From assembly GCF_902506575.1 (NCBI RefSeq), contig NZ_LR732544.1, positions 2,617,862 through 2,681,861 on the forward strand: a stretch of DNA of 64,000 nt, read 5' to 3'. The notes beneath the pieces were generated by a model that saw only the letters and a program-made list of their open reading frames with translations, was not told the DNA's origin and ran no database searches. Origin of the DNA: Streptomyces mexicanus. GTDB taxonomy: Bacteria; Actinomycetota; Actinomycetes; Streptomycetales; Streptomycetaceae. Shown here piece after piece: positions 26,209 through 32,833 of this stretch (within the stretch, counting starts at the first letter, position 1; every line of letters starts with the position of its first letter). Position numbers and translations under genes: made by a program.

Positions 26209-26222
26209 CATGACTTGTCATG
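26209..26222. promoter_or_regulatory. palindrome upstream of M4 protease
   Basis: CATGACTTGTCATG is a perfect inverted repeat with 6-bp arms in the divergent spacer between the cyclotransferase and the protease. It resembles the TGACATGTCA palindrome at the TetR gene (48754). It could be an operator for a dimeric repressor. Confidence 0.45.
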
Positions 26223-26303
26223 GTCGCTTAAACCTGAACGGGCGTCACCGCCATCCCCCACGCCTCCACCACGCCTTCCCGCAGCGCCTTCCCGAGGAGA
26301 CCG

Positions 26304-27953
26304 ATGAGTCGGACACGGCACACCCGAGGCACCCGCCGCCTCGCCACGGCCGGCATAGCCGCCACCACCGCCACCCTGCTGGCCGCCGCCTTCTCCCCCG
26401 CCGCCCACGCCCAGGACAAGCCGGTCCCCCGGGTCACCGCCCTCCAGCACGCCGCCTCGGCGCTCCTGGAACACGCCTCGGCCCTGGGGCTGACCTCGGA
26501 CGAGAGCACCAGCGTCCGGGACGTGATCGTCGACAAGGACGGCACCCAGCACGTCCGCTACGACCGCACGTACCACCGACTGCCGGTGCTGGGCGGCGAC
26601 TTCGTGGTCCACCTGTCCTCGGACGGCGCCTACCGCGGCGCGAACAGGGCGACGAAGAGCACGGTCTCGCTGCCGACCACCACCCCGAAGCTCTCCGCGC
26701 CCAAGGCCGCAGACCTCGCGCTCGACGCGCTGCGCGCCGCGAACCCCGGCAAGACCCTCAAGAGCGTCAAGGCCAGACCGGAGCTGGTGGTCGACGCCCT
26801 GCACGGCGCCCCACGCCTGGCCTGGCGCACCAACGCGGCCGGGCTGGACTCCCTCGGCAACCCGGTGGCCCGCACGGTGCTCACCGACGCCCGCACCGGG
26901 GCGCGGATCGACGCCTGGGACAGCATCGAGACGGCGACCGGCGACGGAATGTCGCTCTACAGCGGCACGGTCCCCCTGGAGACGACGCCGTCCGGCTCGG
27001 CGTACCAGCTCAAGGACCCCACGCGCGGCAACACCTACACCGGCGACGCCGCGAACAAGACCGACCTGTGCTTCCTCTCCATCTGCTTCCAGCGGGCGCC
27101 CGCGACCCTGTTCACGGACGCCGACAACCACTGGGGCTCGGGCACCACGGCCGACCGCTCCTCGGCGGCGGTGGACGCCCAGTACGGCACGGACGAGACC
27201 TGGGACTACTACCGAAACGTCCACGGCCGCAACGGCATCGCGGGCGACGGCAAGGGCTCGTACAACCGCGTCCACTACGGCAGCAACTACAACAACGCCT
27301 TCTGGGACGACAGCTGCTTCTGCATGACGTACGGCGACGGCGACGGGACGACGTTCGGCCCGCTGGTGGCGCTGGACGTGGCCGGCCACGAGATGACCCA
27401 CGGCGTGACCTCGACGACGGCGGGGCTGACGTACTCGGGCGAGTCCGGCGGCCTGAACGAGGCCACCTCCGACATCCTCGGCACGATGGTGGAGTGGTAC
27501 GCGAACAACGCCTCCGACCCCGGTGACTACCTCATCGGCGAGAAGGTCGTCCGCTCCGGCTTCGGCAAGACCGCCCTGCGCTACATGGACAAGCCGTCCA
27601 AGGACGGCAACTCGGCGGACTACTGGAGCAGTTCGGTCGGCAACCTGGACGTCCACTACTCCTCCGGCGTCGCCAACCACTTCGCGTACCTCCTCGCGGA
27701 GGGCAGCGGCGCGAAGACGATCAACGGGGTCGCCTACGACTCACCGACGTACAACGGCTCGACGGTGACCGGCATCGGCCGGGACAAGGTCGGCAAGATC
27801 TGGTACCGGGCCCTGACCGTCTACATGACCTCCTCCACGAACTACGCGGGCGCCCGGACCGCGACCCTGAACGCCGCCAAGGACCTCTACGGCTCCGGCA
27901 GCGCCGAGTACAACGCGGTGGCGGCGGCGTGGAGCGCGGTCAACGTGAACTGA
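26304..27953 (+). CDS. secreted M4-family metallopeptidase
   Basis: A 549-residue thermolysin-type neutral protease. A Sec signal peptide ends near residue 36 (AAHA-QD). A FTP/PepSY-type propeptide covers about residues 40-200. The catalytic domain has the zinc motif HEMTH (H362, E363, H366) and the third ligand E386 in GGLNEATSD. The C-terminal helical domain holds the catalytic-region histidine in LDVHYSSGVANHFAYLLAEG. It is exported as a zymogen and degrades extracellular protein. The ribosome site CGAGGAGACCG supports ATG 26304. It stands alone with its own promoter region, which carries a palindrome. Confidence 0.95.
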   Translation: MSRTRHTRGTRRLATAGIAATTATLLAAAFSPAAHAQDKPVPRVTALQHAASALLEHASALGLTSDESTSVRDVIVDKDGTQHVRYDRTYHRLPVLGGDFVVHLSSDGAYRGANRATKSTVSLPTTTPKLSAPKAADLALDALRAANPGKTLKSVKARPELVVDALHGAPRLAWRTNAAGLDSLGNPVARTVLTDARTGARIDAWDSIETATGDGMSLYSGTVPLETTPSGSAYQLKDPTRGNTYTGDAANKTDLCFLSICFQRAPATLFTDADNHWGSGTTADRSSAAVDAQYGTDETWDYYRNVHGRNGIAGDGKGSYNRVHYGSNYNNAFWDDSCFCMTYGDGDGTTFGPLVALDVAGHEMTHGVTSTTAGLTYSGESGGLNEATSDILGTMVEWYANNASDPGDYLIGEKVVRSGFGKTALRYMDKPSKDGNSADYWSSSVGNLDVHYSSGVANHFAYLLAEGSGAKTINGVAYDSPTYNGSTVTGIGRDKVGKIWYRALTVYMTSSTNYAGARTATLNAAKDLYGSGSAEYNAVAAAWSAVNVN

Positions 27954-27976
27954 CCCTCAGGGGGCGCGCCGGGCGA

Positions 27977-28174
27977 CTACCGCAGCCCGTCGACGAACGC
28001 CTGCCAGGCGGCCGCGCCGACGATGACGACGGGGCCGCAGGGGTTCTTGCTGTCGCGGACGGGGACGGCGGGGGCGGGGTAGTTGTCGGCGACTTCGAGG
28101 CAGTCACCACCGGTGTTGCCGCTGTAGCTGGACTTACGCCACTGTGCGTTCCTCAGACTGGGAGCGGTCTCCAT
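27977..28174 (-). CDS. DUF397 protein (BldB/WhiJ-associated)
   Basis: A 65-residue protein with the DUF397 signature: WRKSSYSG near residue 12, GGDCLEVAD near 22, VPVRDSKNP near 37 and a final AWQAFVDGLR. In Streptomyces such proteins pair with WhiJ-like DNA-binding proteins and act as antagonists or partners in developmental or antibiotic control. The start ATG 28174 has GGAGGAACGC upstream and overlaps the end of the XRE gene by 41 bp in another frame, so the pair is co-translated. Confidence 0.85.
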   Translation of the reverse strand: METAPSLRNAQWRKSSYSGNTGGDCLEVADNYPAPAVPVRDSKNPCGPVVIVGAAAWQAFVDGLR

Positions 28175-28982
28175 AGCGTTCCTCCATCACGCGGGCAATC
28201 AGTGCCGCCGAATCCTCCACAGAGAGGGCCGCGGCCTGCAAGCGAGCGTAACGGAGCGCCGCCTCCCTGACGGTTTCGGGGCTGGCCGTCATGTGGCCCG
28301 CGATCACGTCCTCCGTGTAGACGATGTCCGGGTCGTCATCGAAGCGGAGAACATTGAACGAACCGGCGAGGCTGGCGTGTTCCCCCACCACGTTCGGCAG
28401 CACCTGGATGTGCATCCAGCGGTTACGGGTGAAGTCCAACAGGTTGCCGAGTTGGCGCCGCATGACGTCCCGACCCCCGATGGGCCGGAGCAGCACGGCC
28501 TCGTCCAGGACCACCCAGGTGAGCGGCGGCTGCTCCCGCTCCAGGATGCGCTGACGCTCCATACGGGCCGCGACCAGACCGTCGAGATCGTCCGGCATGC
28601 CCGTGGCGAGCACCGCCCGCGCGTACTCCTCCGTCTGCAGCAGCCCGTAGACCACCTGCGCCTGGTACGTGGAGATGTACGTCGCCTTGGCCTCCATCTC
28701 GGCGTACGGCTGGAACCAGGTCGGCAGTTGGCTGCGCAGCACGAGGCCGACGAGGCGGGAGAACAGGCCGTCCGTGCCGAGCGCGGCGTCCACGCGCTCG
28801 GAGAAGTCGCGGGTGGGGACCTTCCTCGCGGTCTCGATCTGGCCGACCAGGGAGCCCGTGCAGTAGATGATCTCGCCGAGCTGGCCCTGTTTCAGCCCGT
28901 GGGCCTCGCGGTGGCGGCGCAGCTCGAAGCCGTAGTAGGCGAGCGGGGAAGCGGTGGGGTCGAGGGTCTGGACGTTGGCCAC
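28134..28982 (-). CDS. WhiJ-like XRE regulator with DUF5753
   Basis: A 282-residue protein. Residues about 12-72 are a helix-turn-helix of the XRE class (FELRRHREAHGLKQGQLGEI, then GSLVGQIETARKVPTRDF). The rest is the DUF5753 domain (TYQAQVVYGLLQTEEYARAVL; WVVLDEAVLLRPIGGRDVM). Start GTG 28982 has GGAGG upstream. Together with the overlapping DUF397 gene and the divergent small ATPase it forms the classic three-gene WhiJ/BldB/AbaA-type locus. It probably represses its own locus through the 83-bp divergent spacer; the small ligand or partner signal is not known. Confidence 0.88.
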   Translation of the reverse strand: MANVQTLDPTASPLAYYGFELRRHREAHGLKQGQLGEIIYCTGSLVGQIETARKVPTRDFSERVDAALGTDGLFSRLVGLVLRSQLPTWFQPYAEMEAKATYISTYQAQVVYGLLQTEEYARAVLATGMPDDLDGLVAARMERQRILEREQPPLTWVVLDEAVLLRPIGGRDVMRRQLGNLLDFTRNRWMHIQVLPNVVGEHASLAGSFNVLRFDDDPDIVYTEDVIAGHMTASPETVREAALRYARLQAAALSVEDSAALIARVMEERYGDRSQSEERTVA

Positions 28983-29065
28983 GGCGGTACCTCCGGCCTG
29001 CAACGCCTCTCGGCGTTCGTTTCGGTGCGTAGCCGAGCGTATGCGCGGCGTCGCACCGTGGTGGC

Positions 29066-29527
29066 ATGAATCATGTAACCGGTCCACAGACGGGGGACGT
29101 TCAGCCGGGCTACCGGGCCGAGTTCGCGCTGGGCGGGCACTCCGTGCGGCATCTGCGCCGCATCCTGCGTCTCTACCTGGAGCGTTCGGGCCTGCTCGAC
29201 GTCGCCGACGCGGCCGAGCTGGCGTTGTCGGAGCTGCTGACCAACGTCGTCCGGCACGTACCCGGCCGGCGCTGCGGCATTTACTTCCTGCTCCTGCCCG
29301 GCGCGGTGCGGGTGGAGGTCTCCGACAGGTGCGCGCGGCTCCCGGTCCCGGGCGGTGGGGAGCCGCTCGCGGAAGGCGGGCGGGGCCTGCTGCTCGTGGC
29401 GGCGGTCACCGACCGCTGGGGCGTGACACCGCACCCCGGCGGCAGCGGCAAAACCGTCTGGTTCGAGTGCGTGGCGGGAGGAGCCGTCACGCCCGACGGG
29501 CAGGTCGGTGAGCGGGGTCAGGGCTAG
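29066..29527 (+). CDS. RsbW-like ATP-binding anti-sigma protein
   Basis: A 153-residue GHKL ATPase domain protein: N-box ELALSELLTNVVRHV with the catalytic-type glutamate and asparagine, DRCARLP for the ATP-binding aspartate and GGRGLLLVAAVTDRWG for the lid. It is divergent from the WhiJ-like gene, the usual third member of these loci. It is likely an anti-sigma or partner-switch kinase. Its TAG stop overlaps that of the convergent FMN reductase within GCTAGC. Confidence 0.85.
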   Translation: MNHVTGPQTGDVQPGYRAEFALGGHSVRHLRRILRLYLERSGLLDVADAAELALSELLTNVVRHVPGRRCGIYFLLLPGAVRVEVSDRCARLPVPGGGEPLAEGGRGLLLVAAVTDRWGVTPHPGGSGKTVWFECVAGGAVTPDGQVGERGQG

Positions 29528-30147
29528 CTGCCGTACGGCCGGCGCCGCCTGGCCTCCCGCAGGGCCTCGCCCCACCACGCCAGCTGGTCCAGCATCGCCT
29601 TGGCCGCCGCCTCGGCGGGGCCCGGGTCGGTCAGGCGGCCCTCGTCGTCGAAGGACGCGCCCGCGTTGTGGAAGGAGACCGTGTCGCGGACGGTGACCGC
29701 GTGCAGTTCGGCGAAGACCTGGCGCAGGTGTTCCACGGCGCGCAGGCCGCCGGAGATGCCGCCGTAGGAGACCAGGGCGACGGGCTTGGCCTGCCACTCG
29801 CTGTAGTGCCAGTCGATGAGGTTCTTCAGACCGGCGGGGAAGGAGTGGTTGTACTCGGGGGTGAGGACGACGAAGGCGTCCGCCGTCGCCAGTTTCGGTG
29901 TGATCTCCGCCAGCGCCGCGGTGGCCTCGGGCCCCCGGGTCAGGGTCGTCGGCAGCGCGGTCGTGTCGGCCACGTCCACCACCTGCGGGATCAGATCGGT
30001 GCGGGCGCGGAGCCTGCCGAGGAGCCAGTCGGCGACCACCGGGCCGAAACGGCCGTGGCGGTTGCTGCCGACGACGAGGGTGACGCGCAGGGGCGCGGGG
30101 GACGCGGTGGGTGAGGCGGTCGCCAGGGGTTCGGAGGTGATGTCCAT
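29524..30147 (-). CDS. NADPH-dependent FMN reductase, SoxR target
   Basis: A 207-residue flavodoxin-fold reductase: VVGSNRHGRFGPVVADWL for the FMN phosphate loop, then VVLTPEYNHSFPAGLKNLID and SYGGISGGLRAVEHLR, all typical of the NADPH-dependent FMN reductase family. It reduces FMN or quinone-type redox compounds. The promoter has an exact SoxR-type box, and the predicted transcription start falls at the ATG, so the mRNA is probably leaderless; no ribosome site is seen. By position it corresponds, from memory, to SCO2478, a known SoxR target induced by actinorhodin-like redox-active compounds. Confidence 0.9.
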   Translation of the reverse strand: MDITSEPLATASPTASPAPLRVTLVVGSNRHGRFGPVVADWLLGRLRARTDLIPQVVDVADTTALPTTLTRGPEATAALAEITPKLATADAFVVLTPEYNHSFPAGLKNLIDWHYSEWQAKPVALVSYGGISGGLRAVEHLRQVFAELHAVTVRDTVSFHNAGASFDDEGRLTDPGPAEAAAKAMLDQLAWWGEALREARRRRPYGS

Positions 30148-30162
30148 GCGCCACAGCCTGAT

Positions 30163-30182
30163 ACCTCAAGCTTTGTTGAGGT
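30163..30182 (-). promoter_or_regulatory. SoxR box and promoter
   Basis: ACCTCAA and TTGAGGT flank a 6-base centre. The CCTCAA-N6-TTGAGG core has the same arms and spacing as the E. coli soxS operator. On the minus strand TTGACC (-35, 30185-30180) and CAGGCT (-10, 30160-30155) are 19 bp apart, the long spacing used by MerR-family activators. Transcription would start at about 30148-30147, at the ATG of the FMN reductase. Confidence 0.85.
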
Positions 30183-30185
30183 CAA

Positions 30186-30495
30186 GCCTCCGTCCGCGCA
30201 CCGTGGCCACCGTGCGCCTCCATGCCCGTTCACCCCTGCGGCCTGCCCCCTCCGGGTGGTTCCCGACATGTCGTCACTACATACGCTCTGACCTGGCGAA
30301 ACGTCCGCGGCGAGGCTCCTGCGCGGCCTGCGTGTGACACCCGTTCACCGTATTTCTGACGCGGCCTCAGGAAGCGGGCGCGCCTCCCTGCCACTTACCT
30401 CGGAAGGGCAGGGACGCGACGGCGTCGGCGCGAGCGGGTGCCGCGGGTCGTGCCCCCGCGCCCAGCTCGCAGGAGCACCGACCCGAGGAGCAGCG
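30186..30495. other. intergenic region before secreted-protein gene
   Basis: About 310 bp between the SoxR-controlled promoter and the next plus-strand gene. It should contain the promoter of the gene at 30496. I see no clear sigma-factor boxes, no gene and no strong hairpin. Confidence 0.4.
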
Positions 30496-31080
30496 ATGCG
30501 ACGTACCGCCCGTCTGACGGCCGGGGCCGTGACCGGCGCCGCGCTCGCCGTCGCCGCCGCCGGCGGCCTCGCCGTACCCGCCCACGCGGCGGAGGGTGGT
30601 CGCGCGCTCGTTCACCCGCGCACCGCCGAGGCCGGTGCCTCCGCCGCGGGCACGCTCGACGTCTACCCGTCCTCGGCGGTGCCGGGCGGGCAGGTCAGTG
30701 TGAACACCAAGGCGTGCGGTGCGAAGGCGACCGCGGCCGGTGACGCGAGCGCCGTCGGCGCCGGGCAGTTCCCCCTGGCGCCCAGCGCGCACGAGGGCGA
30801 GGCGATCGGGCAGTTCCGGGTGCCGGAGAGCGCCCAGCCCGGGACGTACGAGATCGTCGCGGAGTGCGCCGAGGGCGGGCGGCAGGTCAAGGGCGACCTG
30901 GTGGTCACGCTGACCGCGCAGCACGACCAGGTGCAGCCCCACGGAAGTGTGAAGACGGGGGTCGGTGGCGCCCTGGGCACCGACCCCGTGAGGACCGCGG
31001 CCGGTGTGGCGGCGCTCGCCGTCGCCGCCGCGGGCGGTACCTGGCTCCTGCATCGCCGGGCGAGAGGCGACGGGATCTGA
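30496..31080 (+). CDS. secreted, membrane-anchored surface protein
   Basis: A 194-residue protein with a signal peptide (cleavage after about residue 31, VPAHA-AE), an extracellular Ig-like region (GTLDVYPSSAVPGGQVSVNT, PGTYEIVAECAEGG) holding two cysteines that may form a disulfide, and a C-terminal membrane helix (TAAGVAALAVAAAGGTWLL) ended by HRRARGDGI. The layout recalls sortase substrates, though no LPxTG or LAxTG motif is visible. The next gene is the remnant of a sortase, so the two may have worked together. RBS is GAGGAG before ATG 30496. Confidence 0.75.
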   Translation: MRRTARLTAGAVTGAALAVAAAGGLAVPAHAAEGGRALVHPRTAEAGASAAGTLDVYPSSAVPGGQVSVNTKACGAKATAAGDASAVGAGQFPLAPSAHEGEAIGQFRVPESAQPGTYEIVAECAEGGRQVKGDLVVTLTAQHDQVQPHGSVKTGVGGALGTDPVRTAAGVAALAVAAAGGTWLLHRRARGDGI

Positions 31081-31122
31081 CGGGCGCCCTCCGCTGCCCG
31101 TCACCGGTACCGCGGATCCCTT

Positions 31123-31161
31123 CCCCCTCCGGGCGCGACGCCCCTCGCCGCCCGGAGGGGG
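31123..31161 (+). terminator. hairpin terminator
   Basis: CCCCCTCCGGGCG and CGCCCGGAGGGGG form a perfect 13-bp stem with a 13-base loop, 43 bp after the secreted-protein stop. It is followed by G-rich imperfect repeats (GTCGTGCAGAGGGG twice, at about 31205 and 31244) up to the sortase start. Confidence 0.65.
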
Positions 31162-31260
31162 GACGGGACGGCAAGGAGTCACGTAGGGGGGACCTGCCGA
31201 GAAGTCGTGCAGAGGGGACGTGCTGAGGGGTCCCGCAGGGGGTCGTGCAGAGGGGTTGGT

Positions 31261-31370
31261 ATGCGCAAGGTCAACAACTTCGCGATAGCGGCCGTCAGCA
31301 CGGTCGCCCTCGGCTCCGGTGCCTGGCTGCTGCACGGCGCCGGCATCACCCACGCCCCGCCCCAGCCCAG
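31261..31370 (+). pseudogene. class F sortase, truncated by assembly junction
   Basis: Only the first about 37 codons remain: a cytoplasmic MRKVNNF start, one membrane anchor (AIAAVSTVALGSGAWLLHGA) and the beginning of a proline-rich stem (THAPPQP). This N-terminus and its place after a secreted anchored protein match class F sortases of Streptomyces. The codon pattern collapses at about 31370, where non-native sequence begins and leads into a sequencing adaptor. The truncation is therefore almost certainly technical, not a natural pseudogene. No catalytic Cys or Arg region is present in the window. Confidence 0.7.
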
Positions 31371-31535
31371 AAGGAGGTTGCAGAGCCATAATGTCAATAG
31401 GGGTGGGAGAAGTAGTCAGTTGGCGAGAAAGCTCAGGGTAAGGAGGAGGCGGAGGAGTAGAAATGTGTTTGAGATGGGAGCAACGGGAACCATAACGAGG
31501 ATCATCTTGATTAAGCTAATTAGTTTTTTTTTTTG
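31371..31535. other. low-GC noise next to adaptor, not genomic
   Basis: This stretch is purine-rich and far lower in GC than any native part of the window. It ends in an 11-base run of T immediately before Illumina P5-like sequence. It reads like low-quality read tail or chimeric extension. I see no gene in it. Confidence 0.8.
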
Positions 31536-31599
31536 GACGATCCGGCATCCACGGAGATCTACACGTAAGGAGTCGTCGGCAGCGTCAGATGTGTATAAG
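31536..31599 (+). other. Illumina Nextera P5-index-read1 adaptor
   Basis: In order: a degraded P5 end (31536-31564, 23 of 29 positions matching; exact from GAGATCTACAC), GTAAGGAG (31565-31572, Nextera i5 index S505), TCGTCGGCAGCGTC (31573-31586, read-1 primer site) and AGATGTGTATAAG (31587-31599, first 13 bases of the mosaic end). This is vector/adaptor sequence inside the contig, so the sequences left and right of it need not be adjacent in the genome. Confidence 0.97.
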
Positions 31600-31612
31600 G
31601 GCCGGGCCGTGT

Positions 31613-32833
31613 ATGACCTCGAACGCGCGTGTGGTGGTGATCGGCGCCGGCCTGGCGGGGGTGACCCTCGCCCGGCGGCTCGGTGAGCTGGGCACGCCCG
31701 CGCTGGTCGTCGGCGAGGAGGAGCACCGGCCGTACAACCGGGTGCTGCTCGCCGAGGTGCTGGCCGGCCGGTACGGGCCGGACGTGATCGCGCTGCCGGA
31801 GCCCGCCGGGCTGGTCCGGGGCCGGGTGACCGGCATCGACCGGGCCAGGCGCACCGTGCACTGCGCGGACGGCAGGTCGATCGGCTACGGCACGCTCGTG
31901 CTGGCCACCGGCTCCAATCCGGTGCTGCCCCCGCTGCGGGGCCTGTTCACCACCGGCGGTGAGCTGCCGGAGGGCGTCCACGCCTTCCGCACCCGGGACG
32001 ACTGCCGGAGGCTGTCCGCGGCCGTACGGCCTGGCGTGCAGGCGGTCGTCGTCGGCGGCGGGCTGCTCGGCGTGTCCGCCGCCCGTGCCCTGGCCGTGCG
32101 CGGCGCCCGGGTGGTCCTCGCCCAGCAGGCCGAACGGCTCATGGAGCGCCAGCTCGACCCGGGCGCGTCCGCCCTGGTCGAGCGGCATCTGACCGGGCTG
32201 GGCGTCGAGGTGCACACCGAGTGCCGGGTGCGGGACGTGCGCTGCGTGGGCGGCGCGGTCAGGTCGGTGGAGCTGGCGGACGGGTACGCGCTCGACGCCG
32301 AGCTGGTCGTGCCGGCCTGCGGGGTGCGCCCGCGTACCCGGCTCGCCGAGGACGCGGGGCTCGCCGTCGACCGGGGCGTCCTCGTGGACGACGAGCTGCG
32401 CACCTCCGACCCGCACATCCACGCCGTGGGCGACTGCGCCCAGCACGGCGGCACGGTGTACGGCCTGGCCGCCCCCGCCCTGGAACAGGCCGGCGTCCTC
32501 GCCGAACTGCTCGCCGGCAAGGACACCGCCCGCTACACCGGCACCCGTTCCCTGACCCGCCTGACCCTCACCGGTCCGGCGCCCGCCGGCCTGGACCTCG
32601 CCGCGTTCGGCGAGACCGTCCCGCTGCCCGGTGACGACGTCGTCCAGCTCGCCGACGCCACCCGCGGCACCTACCGCAAGGTCGTCGTACGCGACGACCG
32701 CCTGGTCGGCGGGGTCCTCGTCGGCGAACTCGGCACCGTCGGCGCGCTCGCCCGCGCCTGGGAGGGAGCAGAGCCGCTCCCGACGGACGGCGGCCCCCTG
32801 CTCCACCTGCTCACCAACGACGGAGGCTCCTGA
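31613..32833 (+). CDS. NirB-like FAD/NAD(P) reductase
   Basis: A 406-residue pyridine nucleotide-disulfide oxidoreductase resembling the FAD half of NirB: FAD motif VVVIGAGLAGVTLARRL (residues 6-22), PYNRVLLAEVLAG, LVLATGSNPVLPP, NAD motif VVVGGGLLGVSAARALA and HIHAVGDCAQHGG. It lacks the siroheme half. Its TGA overlaps the nirB ATG by one base, so it is an operon partner that may pass electrons to NirB. ATG 31613 gives a complete-looking N-terminus, but it is only 14 bp after adaptor sequence, so promoter and possible upstream codons are lost. Confidence 0.85.
   Translation: MTSNARVVVIGAGLAGVTLARRLGELGTPALVVGEEEHRPYNRVLLAEVLAGRYGPDVIALPEPAGLVRGRVTGIDRARRTVHCADGRSIGYGTLVLATGSNPVLPPLRGLFTTGGELPEGVHAFRTRDDCRRLSAAVRPGVQAVVVGGGLLGVSAARALAVRGARVVLAQQAERLMERQLDPGASALVERHLTGLGVEVHTECRVRDVRCVGGAVRSVELADGYALDAELVVPACGVRPRTRLAEDAGLAVDRGVLVDDELRTSDPHIHAVGDCAQHGGTVYGLAAPALEQAGVLAELLAGKDTARYTGTRSLTRLTLTGPAPAGLDLAAFGETVPLPGDDVVQLADATRGTYRKVVVRDDRLVGGVLVGELGTVGALARAWEGAEPLPTDGGPLLHLLTNDGGS

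Noticed and set aside
31371-31535. Low-GC segment considered as a horizontally acquired island
   Set aside because: It ends in a T-run directly joined to Illumina adaptor and has no gene, so it is technical noise.
31520-31535. T-run considered as the U-tract of a terminator
   Set aside because: There is no hairpin before it, and it belongs to the adaptor-associated noise.
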